64,000 bases of DNA from Actinomycetospora lutea (GTDB lineage Bacteria > Actinomycetota > Actinomycetes > Mycobacteriales > Pseudonocardiaceae), in contig NZ_JAQZAL010000005.1 in NCBI RefSeq assembly GCF_028737205.1, forward strand, positions 124,001 to 188,000, written 5' to 3'. Every line of letters begins with the position of its first letter. The first letter of the stretch is position 1. Under the pieces are notes generated by a model. It was given only the letters and a program-made list of their open reading frames with translations. It was not told where the DNA came from and ran no database searches. Of this stretch, positions 22,850 through 31,194 are shown piece after piece. The translations under genes and the position numbers were made by a program.

Positions 22850-24147
22850 GCGGCCGCCCGCTCGAGACGAGCGGCGTCGCGGTCGGGATCGATCAGCGGG
22901 ACCGACAGCAGACCCCCGACGACGATGACCACGCCGCTGATCGCGAAACCGAGCCCGTAGCCCGCCACGGTCGAGCTCGCCCCCGCGACGGCGAAGCCGA
23001 GCACGAGCGGGGCGATCACCCCGGCCATGCTGTAGATCGCCACGAGGACGCCGAGCACCGCACCGCGATGGGCCGGGGTGACCAGGTCGGCGACGACGGT
23101 GAGGGCGACACCGTAGGACGCCGAGTTCAGCGAGAACGCCAGAACGGTGAGCGCCATCTGGGCGGCGCCGGCCCCGAGGAGCGTCAGCAGGAACATGCAC
23201 GCGCCGCCGGTGACGACGAAGGCCGCGGACAGCCATCCGCGGGCGATCCGCCTGGGCACCCCACGGGCGACCATCCGGTTCGACAGCATCCCGGCACCGA
23301 TCGCCGCCACGGCGGCCACCGCGTAGGGCAGGGTCACCAGCCGCCCGGCGTCGGTGGTGTCGTAGCCGAGCCCCTGTTCGAGGTAGAGGGGCAGCCAGGA
23401 CACCCGCAGCGTCGTCGTCCAGTAGCCCACGAAGGTGAGCAGCCCGACCCCGAGGATCGTCGGGGTGGCCAGCTGACGGCCGACGAGGCGCCAGTCGGTG
23501 CGCACGCGGGGACGGTCGGCCAGGCTCGCCTCCTCCGGTGAGGGACGGACGAGGAGGAACCAGGCCGCCACCCACACCGCGCCCAGCACGATCAGCACGC
23601 CGAACGCGGCGTGCCAGTTCCACGAGACGATGACCCAGGTGAGGACGGGCGCCGCGACCAGAGGGCCGACCGAGCTCCCGGCACTGATGATCCCCGCCGG
23701 GAGCGCTCGCTTCTCGGAGGGGAACCACGAGTGCACGACGTGGGTGGCGAGCGCGTAGGCCGGCCCCTCGGCGAACCCGAGCACGATGCGACACGCGAGG
23801 AGGACGCCGAAGGTCACCGGTGTCAGCAACGGCACCATCGTCAACATCCAGAGGACCATCAGCGTCGGCATCAGCCAGCGCATCGAGACCCGGGTGCTCA
23901 GCGCGCCGACGATCAGGGCACCGGCGGCGAAGAGCCAGAAGAAGGCGCTCTGCACGAGACCGAAGTCCGCGGGCCCGATGCCGAGGTCGTCCATGATCCG
24001 GGTCCCGGCGAAGCCCAGCGCGGACTTGTCGGCGAAGTTCAGGACCATGAAGACGAAGGCGAGCGCGGTCGCCGTCCAGGCCCCGCGGCGGATGCCGGCG
24101 GCGGTCCGGCCCGGGGTGGCGACGTCGGCGTCGGTCGGAGGTGGCAT
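22846..24147 (-). CDS. MFS transporter (anion:cation symporter type)
   Basis: A 433-residue major facilitator with about 12 transmembrane helices. LNFADKSALGFAG in the first helix and the RIVLGFAEGPAYALATHVVHSWFPSEKRALPAGI block between helices 4 and 5 are characteristic of the ACS group, which imports organic anions such as phthalate, tartrate or gluconate. It is the first gene of a two-gene operon with the CoA-transferase and has the 34-bp box 48 bases upstream. Confidence 0.9.
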   Translation of the reverse strand: MPPPTDADVATPGRTAAGIRRGAWTATALAFVFMVLNFADKSALGFAGTRIMDDLGIGPADFGLVQSAFFWLFAAGALIVGALSTRVSMRWLMPTLMVLWMLTMVPLLTPVTFGVLLACRIVLGFAEGPAYALATHVVHSWFPSEKRALPAGIISAGSSVGPLVAAPVLTWVIVSWNWHAAFGVLIVLGAVWVAAWFLLVRPSPEEASLADRPRVRTDWRLVGRQLATPTILGVGLLTFVGYWTTTLRVSWLPLYLEQGLGYDTTDAGRLVTLPYAVAAVAAIGAGMLSNRMVARGVPRRIARGWLSAAFVVTGGACMFLLTLLGAGAAQMALTVLAFSLNSASYGVALTVVADLVTPAHRGAVLGVLVAIYSMAGVIAPLVLGFAVAGASSTVAGYGLGFAISGVVIVVGGLLSVPLIDPDRDAARLERAAA

Positions 24148-24195
24148 GGGGATGCTCCCGCGGATCGAGGCGCACAGGGTGCGCGACCTGCGACG

Positions 24196-24229
24196 CAGTC
24201 AAGGACAGCCGCTCGGCGCGGTCAAAGAC
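24196..24229 (-). promoter_or_regulatory. Shared 34-bp box upstream of the MFS/CoA-transferase operon
   Basis: On the minus strand GTCTTTGACC, 15 bases, CCTTGACTG: identical blocks and spacing to 20785-20818. It lies 48 bases before the ATG at 24147, almost the same distance as its twin from its gene. Confidence 0.6.
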
Positions 24230-24237
24230 CGGTTGAC
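24221..24237. promoter_or_regulatory. GTCAA-N7-TTGAC palindrome between LysR and MFS genes
   Basis: GTCAA at 24221-24225 and TTGAC at 24233-24237 form a short dyad that overlaps the shared box. It lies 22 bases from the end of the LysR gene and may be a LysR-type half-site pair. Confidence 0.4.
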
Positions 24238-24258
24238 CCGCCTGCTGATCGGCGCTCC

Positions 24259-25278
24259 CTATCGATCGTCGCGGACGGCCGCGGGCGGGTCCGACGCGAA
24301 CCCGGACCGCAGGCGGCTCCGCACCGACCGCTCCGTGGACGCTGCCGCCTCGATCAACCCGGCCCCGGCCCGACGTCGACGCTCGACCGCCCGGTTCCAC
24401 GAGGCGACCCGATCGCGGGTGTGGGTCAGGAACGCGGCGGCCGCCGCGGTGAGGGCCCCCGGCCGGTGGAGCAGCCCCACCTCCCGGCTCAGCGGCGGGT
24501 CCAGCGGACGCACCACCGCGTCGTGCTGTCGGGCGTCGAGCGCGAGACGCAACGGGACCACGGCCGCACCCGCTCCGTTGAGCACCATGGGGACCACCGC
24601 GCCCCGTTGCGGCACCTCGATCGCGACCGAGGGCTCGACCCCGTGGCGGCGCAGCGCCGATTCCACCCACTCCCGTGTCGTGGCATGGCGCTCCCCCATC
24701 ACCAGGGGGACGCCGTCGAGGGCCGGCAACGACACCGTCGCGGGGAAGGCGCTCTCCGTGCCGGGCGGGGCGATCAGCACGAAGTGCTGGGTGAGGAGCC
24801 GCTCCTGGGCGAGGTGCCCCTCCGGGAGAGGCAGGACGGTCACCCCGATCTCGGCCTCGCCCGTGCGCACCAGGTCGGCCACCTGCGCCGCGTACGCCCG
24901 TTCCTCGACGCGGGCCGTCACCCCCCGGTTGACCACCCGGAACTGCGCGACCCAGATCGCAGTCGGATCGGCCGAGAGGTCGGCGAGCGAGGCCACGTCC
25001 AGCCGGCCGGCCTCCACGTCGGCGACCTCCCGGACGGCGTCGTACGCCACATCGACGGTCCGCAGCATCTGTCGGGCCGGGCCGATCAGCGCCTCCCCGG
25101 CGGGCGAGAGCACGAGCCGGCGCCCGATGCGGTGGAAGAGCTCCGCCCCGACATCGTGTTCGAGCTTGCGGATGGCCTGGCTCAGCGACGGCTGCGCGAC
25201 GTGCAGGGCGGCGGCCGCACGGTGCACGCCGCCCTCCTCGACCACCGCGAGGAAGTAGCGGAGCTGCCGCAGGTCCAC
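24259..25278 (-). CDS. LysR-family transcriptional regulator
   Basis: A 339-residue LysR-type regulator: helix-turn-helix at about residues 1-60 (MDLRQLRYFLAVVEEGG, AAALHVAQPSLSQAIRKLE) and a periplasmic-binding-like sensor domain at about 90-295. The C-terminal 40 residues are an arginine-rich extension not usual in the family. It is in the same direction as and 111 bases upstream of the MFS gene, so it probably controls the transporter/CoA-transferase unit and, through the shared box, the crotonase gene. The GTG at 25278 has TACGGT six bases upstream, suggesting a leaderless mRNA. Confidence 0.9.
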   Translation of the reverse strand: MDLRQLRYFLAVVEEGGVHRAAAALHVAQPSLSQAIRKLEHDVGAELFHRIGRRLVLSPAGEALIGPARQMLRTVDVAYDAVREVADVEAGRLDVASLADLSADPTAIWVAQFRVVNRGVTARVEERAYAAQVADLVRTGEAEIGVTVLPLPEGHLAQERLLTQHFVLIAPPGTESAFPATVSLPALDGVPLVMGERHATTREWVESALRRHGVEPSVAIEVPQRGAVVPMVLNGAGAAVVPLRLALDARQHDAVVRPLDPPLSREVGLLHRPGALTAAAAAFLTHTRDRVASWNRAVERRRRAGAGLIEAAASTERSVRSRLRSGFASDPPAAVRDDR

Positions 25279-25284
25279 GTGGCG

Positions 25285-25290
25285 ACCGTA
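25285..25290 (-). promoter_or_regulatory. -10 box of a leaderless promoter (LysR gene)
   Basis: TACGGT on the minus strand is followed by six bases and the GTG at 25278, with no ribosome site between. Confidence 0.5.
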
Positions 25291-25330
25291 CGGCCCGCCG
25301 CACCCGCACGAGCACCGTCGGGTCGGCAGG

Positions 25331-26062
25331 TCACTCGTCGGTCGCGTTCGTCGTCAACACGCTCTCCAGGTAGTCCAGGTCCTGGCGCAGCAGCCGCAGG
25401 ACGGCTGCCGGGTCGTCGGGGCGCGGGCTCTCCGGCCGCCGGTCGGGCGCCTGCGCGACCAGGGAGACGGCCATGTCCGCCATCTGCTCGGCCACCTCGT
25501 CCGGCGACTGCGCGCCACCGGGCCGGAACCACCACGCCACCCAGTTGCACATGCCGATGACGGCGAGCGCGGTCGTGCGCACCGGACGCGGGCGGAACTC
25601 CCCGCTGCGCACGCCCTGGTCGACCACGCGCGAGAACCCGTCGAGCACCCGACGCTTCGCGGCCTCGTGGGCGACGGCGAGGTCGTCGGGCAGCTCCGAC
25701 TCCGAGCGGATGACCAGCTGGAACCGGGCGGCGTGCCGGGCCTGCTGCCCGGCGACGAGCAGGACGAGGTCGCGCAGCTTCGACGTGGCGTCGGCGTCGC
25801 GGCCCGCGATCTCCTCGGTCGCCGCGGCCGGCCCCTCGGTGATCTCGGTGACCAGGCGCGCGAGCAGCTGGTCCTTGTTCTTGACGTAGTAGTAGAGCGC
25901 CGGACGCGTCATGCCCATCGCGTCGGCGATGTCCTGCAGGCTCGTGCCCGCGAAGCCCCGCTCGGCGAAGAGCCGGGTCGCCTGCTCGTAGATCTGGGCC
26001 TCGACCAGCTCCCGGCGGGGCTTGCGGGCCGCCGGGAGCTCGTCGGGTTCCGCCGCGCTCAT
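25331..26062 (-). CDS. TetR-family regulator of the hyu/P450 operon
   Basis: A 243-residue TetR-type repressor. The helix-turn-helix is at about residues 18-65 (ATRLFAERGFAGTSLQDIADAMGMTRPALYYYVKNKDQLL); the rest is the ligand-binding helical domain, with tryptophans (NWVAWWF) typical of the TetR_C_17-like group. It lies 28 bases after the P450 gene on the same strand and is probably the last gene of the long operon, giving feedback control. ATG at 26062 is chosen as the first start with a short N-terminal arm. Confidence 0.88.
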   Translation of the reverse strand: MSAAEPDELPAARKPRRELVEAQIYEQATRLFAERGFAGTSLQDIADAMGMTRPALYYYVKNKDQLLARLVTEITEGPAAATEEIAGRDADATSKLRDLVLLVAGQQARHAARFQLVIRSESELPDDLAVAHEAAKRRVLDGFSRVVDQGVRSGEFRPRPVRTTALAVIGMCNWVAWWFRPGGAQSPDEVAEQMADMAVSLVAQAPDRRPESPRPDDPAAVLRLLRQDLDYLESVLTTNATDE

Positions 26063-26090
26063 GGGCGGCGACGATACGGGCGTCCCCGCC

Positions 26091-27266
26091 TCACCAGACG
26101 ACGTCGACGCGCTGCGGGCCGCAGAACATCGGGCTGGCCACGTCGTCGTAGGTCGCGCCCGGGGCGAGCGCGAGCGTCGGGAGGCGGTCGAGCAGGGCGT
26201 CGAGCACCGTCGAGATCTCGATGCGCGACAGCTCCGCACCGAGGCAGAGGTGCACGCCGTGGCCGAACGAGAAGTGCCGCCGGGCGGTCGGCCGGTCGAG
26301 GACGAACGCGTCGGCGTCCTCGCCGAAGACCGCCTCGTCCGTGTTCGCCGACTCCAGCCCGATGATGAGGCGCTCGTCGGCGGCGAGCGCCGCGCCCTCG
26401 ACGTCGGTGTCCGTGGTGACCGTGCGCAGCACCCAGCGGATCGCCGAGCCGTACCGCAGCCCCTCCTCGCGGACCCCGTCGACGAGCGAGCGGTCCGCGA
26501 GCAGCCGCTCCCACCGCGACCGGTCGACGAGCAGCTGGTGGAGCGTCGAGCCGATCGTGTACGCGGTGCTCTCCAGCCCGGCGACGAAGAGCTGCCAGGC
26601 GTGGAACGCGACCTCCTGCTCGGTGAGCTCGCGCCCGTCGACGCGGCCCAGCGCCAGGCGCGTGACGAGGTCGTCGGGCGGGTTCTCCGTGGCGCGCCGT
26701 GACCGGGCCGCCGCGGTGAAGTACTCCTCGAGCCGGCGCCACTCGTCGGTGCCGACGAAGCTCGCCGGCAGGATCGCGGTGATCGCCAGCGACAGCCGGG
26801 CCAGCTCGTCGGAGTCCTCCGCCGGCACGCCGACCAGCCGGGCGATCACCCGCGCGGTCAGCGGCAGCGCGACCTGACCGACGAGGTCCGCGGGGCCGCC
26901 CGCCGGCAGCGCGTCGATGAGCTCCACGGCGTACTCGCGGACCCAGGGCGCGGCGTCGGTGATGGCCTTGCGCGCGAAGCCGGGCCGCAGCAGCGCGCGC
27001 AGGGCGGTGTGCTCGGGCGGGTCGCTCTGGGTGATGAGCGCGGGCGGCGGCTCGGCGCCCTCGTCGCCCTCCAGCACGAAGTTGCCCTGGTTCGAGAAGG
27101 TCTCGTGGTCGAGCAGTGCCCGGCCGACCACCTCGTGCCGGCCGGCGAAGCCGAGGCCGGGGGCGACGCGGTGCACGGGGCAGCCGGCGCGGACCTCGGC
27201 GAGCTGGGCGCGCACCTCGTCGAGGGGGCCGGGCACGAGGGGATCGAACGACTCGGTGGTGGTCAA
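26091..27266 (-). CDS. Cytochrome P450
   Basis: A 391-residue class I bacterial P450. The heme loop FSFGHGVHLCLG holds the axial Cys, the I-helix oxygen-activation motif is AGLESTA (Glu-Ser in place of the usual acid-Thr pair), and the K-helix ExxR appears as EEGLR. The protein needs a ferredoxin and reductase, neither of which is nearby. The best start is a TTG at 27266: GAGGAG lies eight bases upstream and the next protein ends at 27278. It follows the maleate isomerase gene by 11 bases, so it belongs to the hyu operon, where it would oxidise the substrate or an early intermediate. Confidence 0.9.
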   Translation of the reverse strand: MTTTESFDPLVPGPLDEVRAQLAEVRAGCPVHRVAPGLGFAGRHEVVGRALLDHETFSNQGNFVLEGDEGAEPPPALITQSDPPEHTALRALLRPGFARKAITDAAPWVREYAVELIDALPAGGPADLVGQVALPLTARVIARLVGVPAEDSDELARLSLAITAILPASFVGTDEWRRLEEYFTAAARSRRATENPPDDLVTRLALGRVDGRELTEQEVAFHAWQLFVAGLESTAYTIGSTLHQLLVDRSRWERLLADRSLVDGVREEGLRYGSAIRWVLRTVTTDTDVEGAALAADERLIIGLESANTDEAVFGEDADAFVLDRPTARRHFSFGHGVHLCLGAELSRIEISTVLDALLDRLPTLALAPGATYDDVASPMFCGPQRVDVVW

Positions 27267-27277
27267 GGTGCGGCTCC

Positions 27278-28030
27278 TCAGAGGCGGGCGGGCGTGGTGG
27301 CGCGCAGGAGCGAGCCGGCGTCGGGGAGGTCGGGGGCGAGGCCGAGGCCGGCCAGCAGGCAGAACGCGCCCGCGGTGGCCGCGGACAGGACGGGCACGCC
27401 GAGCTCCTGCTCGGCCCGCTCGACCAGCGGCAGCGACGGCATCTGCACGCAGGCGGAGATCACGAGCGCGTCGACTCCGGTGAGGTCGAGCCCGCGCGCG
27501 GCGTCCATCACCCGCTCGCCGGGGATGGCGCCCACCTCGGCGTTGTCGGCGACCTCGAGCGCGGTCCAGTCGGCGACCTCGAGCTCCTCGGCCTCGAGGT
27601 AGGCCACGACCCGCTCGGCCAACGGGCGCACGTACGGCGTGACCAGCGCGATCCGGCGCGCCCCGAGCGCGGCCAGCGCGTCGACGAGGGCACCCGCGCT
27701 GGAGACCAGGTCGGCGGCGACGCCGCGCTCGTGCAGCTGCGCGGCGACCTCCGACTCGACGCGGCGGTGCTCGCCCGGGCCCTGCGCCATGACGGCGACG
27801 AGGCACGCGTAGAGCAGGGCGTCGACCCGGGCGTCGGCGAGCTCGTCGACGCACCGGCCGCGCTGGTCGTTCATCGCCGCCAGCTCCTCGGGCGAGACCG
27901 TGTGCATGCGCATCCGGCTGCCGTGGAACGAGAACGTCGCGTCCCGGTGGCGCGCGAGCAGGGCGGGGATCTCCGTCTCGACGGTGACGTTGGAGCTCGG
28001 GACGATCAGCCCGACGCGGTGGTGGCTCAT
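27278..28030 (-). CDS. Maleate cis-trans isomerase (Asp/Glu racemase superfamily)
   Basis: A 250-residue member of the Asp/Glu racemase superfamily. Cysteines fall exactly at residue 76 (LLYACLVAV) and residue 194 (VISACVQMP), the two catalytic positions I recall for the Nocardia farcinica maleate isomerase; arylmalonate decarboxylases have only the second. PSSNVTVETE near the N-terminus is also typical. The reaction would be maleate to fumarate, feeding the TCA cycle. Its stop and start are coupled to neighbours (ATGA overlap with the AMP ligase, 11 bases before the P450), which suggests that the pathway generates maleate after ring opening. Confidence 0.85.
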   Translation of the reverse strand: MSHHRVGLIVPSSNVTVETEIPALLARHRDATFSFHGSRMRMHTVSPEELAAMNDQRGRCVDELADARVDALLYACLVAVMAQGPGEHRRVESEVAAQLHERGVAADLVSSAGALVDALAALGARRIALVTPYVRPLAERVVAYLEAEELEVADWTALEVADNAEVGAIPGERVMDAARGLDLTGVDALVISACVQMPSLPLVERAEQELGVPVLSAATAGAFCLLAGLGLAPDLPDAGSLLRATTPARL

Positions 28031-29622
28031 ATCTCGGTCTCCAGACGCGCGGTGATGTCGGCAGTCATCGCCTTCTTGTCGAGCTTCCCGACCTTCGTGC
28101 GCGGCAGGGCGTCCACCAGCTCCACGCGCTCCGGCCACTTGAACTTGGCGACGTCCAGCGCGGCCAGGTGCGCACGCAGGTCCTCGAGCGTGACGGCGGT
28201 GCCGTCGGTCGCGAGGTAGGCGCAGCCCCGCTCCCCGAGCCGCGGGTCGGGCATCGCGACCAGCGCCGCCTCGACGACGTGCTCGTGGGCGAGCAGGAGG
28301 AGCTCGACCTCCTCGGCGTTGATCTTCTCGCCGCCGCGGTTGATGAGGTCCTTGATCCGTCCCTCGATCGACACGGCCCGGTGGCCGTCCAGGACGCGGA
28401 CGGCCGCGAGGTCGCCGGTGCGGTAGGAGCCGTCGGCGGTGAACGCCTCGGGCCGGTCGACGCCGAAGTAGCCGCGCAGGGTGTACGGGCCGCGGCAGCA
28501 CAGCTCGCCGACCTCGCCGTCGGCGACCTCCTCCTCGCCGCCCGGCTCGAGGATGCGCACCTCGTCGCGCGGCGAGATCGGCACCCCGACCGTCGTGCGG
28601 CGCAGCTCGGCGGAGCTGCCCCGCGGCGTGACGAGGAACAGGCCCTCGGCCATGCCGAACAGCTGCCCGACCCACGCGCCGCCCCGGCCGGTCGCGGCGA
28701 ACAGCTCCTCCGAGACCTTGGCCCCGGAGAGCAGGACGACGCGCAGGGTCGCCGCGAGCTGGTCGTAGAGCGGGTGCTCCGGGGCGCGGTAGTGGACGTG
28801 GCCGAACAGCACCGAGGTGGTGCGCTCGGCGACGAGCAGCGGCAGGGCGGTGTCGAGGTCGTGGTCGGTGAGCACGAGGCACGCGCCCACGGCGTGCGCC
28901 CCGTGGACCCCGCAGGTGATGCCGGCATTGTGGATCACCGGGATGAGGTGGCCGACGCGGTCGTCGGAGGTCCAGCCGAGCACCTCGGCGTAGGCGCAGG
29001 CGTTGTACCAGTACTCGGCGTGCCGCCGCGGGATCAGCTTCGGGACCCCGGTGGTGCCGCCGGAGAGCTGGAAGACGGCGACGTCGTCGGGGTCGATGCC
29101 GCGCTGGATCTCCTCGACGCGCCGGCGGGCCTCGCCGGGATCGAGGTCGGCGACGGGCAGGTCGCCGAGGACCAGGACGTGCCGCATCGTGGGGTGGTCG
29201 CGGGCCTGCTCGTGGGCGAAGGCGACGAGGTCGGTGCCGCGCAGCCCCGCCTCGACGAGGTGCGCGCGGGCGCCGACGGCCCGGCTGATCTGCGCGATCT
29301 CGTGCCCGCGGTGCGCGGCGAGCGTCGCCACGGGGACCAGGCCCGCCTTGAGCATCGCGTACCAGGCGACGACGGTCTCGAGCCGGTTGGTGACCTGCAC
29401 GATCACCGGGTCGCCGGGCGCCAGCCCGAGGTCCGCGAGCCCGACGGCGACGCGGTCGGCCCGGGCGTCGAGCTCGGCGTAGCCCAGGCGGCCCTGGGCG
29501 GCGACGACGGCGTCGCGGTCCGCGTGGGCGATCGCGACCTCGTGGAGCTCCTCGGCGATCGTGCGCGTGCCCCAGAGGCCCTCGGCGCGGTACTGCGCGA
29601 CGAGATCCGCGGGATGGGTCAT
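28027..29622 (-). CDS. AMP-dependent acid-CoA/aryl-acid ligase
   Basis: A 531-residue adenylate-forming enzyme. The P-loop-like motif LSGGTTGVPKLIPR is at about residues 187-200, YRTGD marks the hinge, and KTKVGKLDKK (about 511-520) carries the catalytic Lys. It resembles 2,3-dihydroxybenzoate-AMP ligases and salicylyl-AMP ligase SdgA rather than fatty-acid enzymes; this is a judgement from the N-terminal TIAEELHEVAIAHADRDAVV and HAEYWYNACAYAEVLGWTSDD blocks. It would activate an aromatic acid for the downstream CoA-dependent hydroxylase. It overlaps both neighbours by four bases. Confidence 0.9.
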   Translation of the reverse strand: MTHPADLVAQYRAEGLWGTRTIAEELHEVAIAHADRDAVVAAQGRLGYAELDARADRVAVGLADLGLAPGDPVIVQVTNRLETVVAWYAMLKAGLVPVATLAAHRGHEIAQISRAVGARAHLVEAGLRGTDLVAFAHEQARDHPTMRHVLVLGDLPVADLDPGEARRRVEEIQRGIDPDDVAVFQLSGGTTGVPKLIPRRHAEYWYNACAYAEVLGWTSDDRVGHLIPVIHNAGITCGVHGAHAVGACLVLTDHDLDTALPLLVAERTTSVLFGHVHYRAPEHPLYDQLAATLRVVLLSGAKVSEELFAATGRGGAWVGQLFGMAEGLFLVTPRGSSAELRRTTVGVPISPRDEVRILEPGGEEEVADGEVGELCCRGPYTLRGYFGVDRPEAFTADGSYRTGDLAAVRVLDGHRAVSIEGRIKDLINRGGEKINAEEVELLLLAHEHVVEAALVAMPDPRLGERGCAYLATDGTAVTLEDLRAHLAALDVAKFKWPERVELVDALPRTKVGKLDKKAMTADITARLETEI

Positions 29623-31193
29623 CGCAGCGCCACCAGGTGGGTCCGGTCGGCGGCGAGGCCGTCGGCGAGGAGGTCGCGCAGGTCGTGCGGGCCCGCGACG
29701 ACGACGAGGGCGGGGGTCCGGCGGCGCAGCCGTTCGGCGACCTCGAGGCGGGTGAGCACGCTGGCGCGGTCGTCGCCGCCGGTCAGCCAGACGGTGCCGG
29801 TCACCGCGGCACCCCGGGCGACGGCCTCCTCGACGACCTCCTCGCGCCCCGCCGGCCGGTCGTCGGTGCCGGTGTCGAGCACGGTCGCGCCCAGCGCCGG
29901 GGGGTCGTCGGGGACGACGCGGGTGTCGAAGCCCCGCGCCCCGGGCGCTCCGTCCGCGGCCTCGAGGTCCGGCTCCTGACCCGGCGTCGAGGCACGCAGG
30001 GACCGCGTGAGCGCCCAGTCCGCCAGCGCGGCGCCCGCCGGAGGCTCCTCCCCCGCCCACTGCCGCAGGGCGGTGCGGACGACGTCGGGGGTGCCGGCCG
30101 CGAAGCGGTCGAGCGAGACGTTGCCCGCGCGGCTCATGTAGGCCACGAGGAGCTGCTCGACGGGGAGGTCCAGGCGCTCGGGGAACGTCTCCCACCAACG
30201 ACGGGACCGCTCGGCAATGTCCTGCAGGCGCCTGACCGCGGGCCGGCGGGCCGCCTCGTAGGCGGTCAGCGCGGGCCCGGGGTCGTCGGCCTCCCCCAGC
30301 GCGGTGACCAGCGCGATCGCGTCCTCCATCGCGAGCTTCGTGCCCGAGCCCACCGAGTAGTGCGCGGTGTGGGCGGCGTCCCCGAGCAGGACGGTCCGCC
30401 CGTCGTGCCAGCGGGCGCAGCGCACGGTGCGGAACTGCAGCCAGCGTGTCCGGTTCCCGATCAGCCGGTGGCCGTCGAGGTGGCGGGCGAACACGTCGGA
30501 CAGGTGGTCCAGCGCGACGTCGTCGGAGGCGTCGAACGGCAGCTGCGCCGTCGTGCGGTCGAAGCCGGCCGCCCGCCAGGTCGCCTCGTCGGTCTCGACG
30601 AGGAACGTGCTGCGGTCCGGCGCGTACGGGTAGGCGTGCGTGACGAACACGCCGTGCCGGGTGCGTTCGGGCGCGAACAGCGCGTGCGGCAGGGCGACGT
30701 CGACGCCGGCCCACAGGTACCAGCCGCTGCCGACCTCGACGTCCTCGCCGAAGTCGCCCGCGCCCCGCGTCGCGCTCCCGACCCCGTCGGCGGCGATCAC
30801 CAGGTCCGCGTCGAGCTCGTCGGCGGCGCGCCGCGTGCCGAACTCCAGCTTCACCCCGGCGTCCTCGGCGTGGCGCTGCAGCACGGCCAGCAGCTCCGCG
30901 CGCCCGACGGCCACCAGGCTGGACACGCTCATCCCGGCCTCGCGGTCGCCGACGCGCATCCGCATGTCGTGCGACCACGCGTTCCTGAGGATGTCGTCGA
31001 GCGAGGCGGGGTCGGCCTCGGCGAGCCGGCGCTGGGTGCGCGCGGCGAGCCCGACCCCGAACCCGAACGTCTGGTCCGGCACGCCCTGCTCGTGCACGAC
31101 GACGTCGCACCCGGGCCGGGCGAGCTTCAGCAGCCGCGCGGCGTACAGGCCTCCGGGCCCGCCGCCGAGCACGGCCACGCGTCTCAGGAGCAC
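29619..31193 (-). CDS. Salicylyl-CoA 5-hydroxylase-like flavoprotein with shortened C-terminal domain
   Basis: A 524-residue FAD monooxygenase. LGGGPGGLYAARLLK (FAD loop, about residues 9-23) followed by VPDQTFGFGVGLA is characteristic of salicylyl-CoA 5-hydroxylase (SdgC) and the hydroxylase half of anthraniloyl-CoA monooxygenase; DGRTVLLGDAAHTAHYSVGSGTKLAMEDA (about 262-290) is the second FAD motif. The last 70 residues, VLTRLEVAERLRR...VVVAGPHDLRDLLADG...HLVALR, look like the very end of an old-yellow-enzyme barrel, as found in fused bifunctional forms of about 770 residues, but the barrel itself is missing. It is next to an aryl-acid ligase, which fits CoA-ester ring hydroxylation. GTG start at 31193, one base after the HyuB stop. 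Confidence 0.82.
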   Translation of the reverse strand: MLLRRVAVLGGGPGGLYAARLLKLARPGCDVVVHEQGVPDQTFGFGVGLAARTQRRLAEADPASLDDILRNAWSHDMRMRVGDREAGMSVSSLVAVGRAELLAVLQRHAEDAGVKLEFGTRRAADELDADLVIAADGVGSATRGAGDFGEDVEVGSGWYLWAGVDVALPHALFAPERTRHGVFVTHAYPYAPDRSTFLVETDEATWRAAGFDRTTAQLPFDASDDVALDHLSDVFARHLDGHRLIGNRTRWLQFRTVRCARWHDGRTVLLGDAAHTAHYSVGSGTKLAMEDAIALVTALGEADDPGPALTAYEAARRPAVRRLQDIAERSRRWWETFPERLDLPVEQLLVAYMSRAGNVSLDRFAAGTPDVVRTALRQWAGEEPPAGAALADWALTRSLRASTPGQEPDLEAADGAPGARGFDTRVVPDDPPALGATVLDTGTDDRPAGREEVVEEAVARGAAVTGTVWLTGGDDRASVLTRLEVAERLRRRTPALVVVAGPHDLRDLLADGLAADRTHLVALR

Positions 31194-31194
31194 G

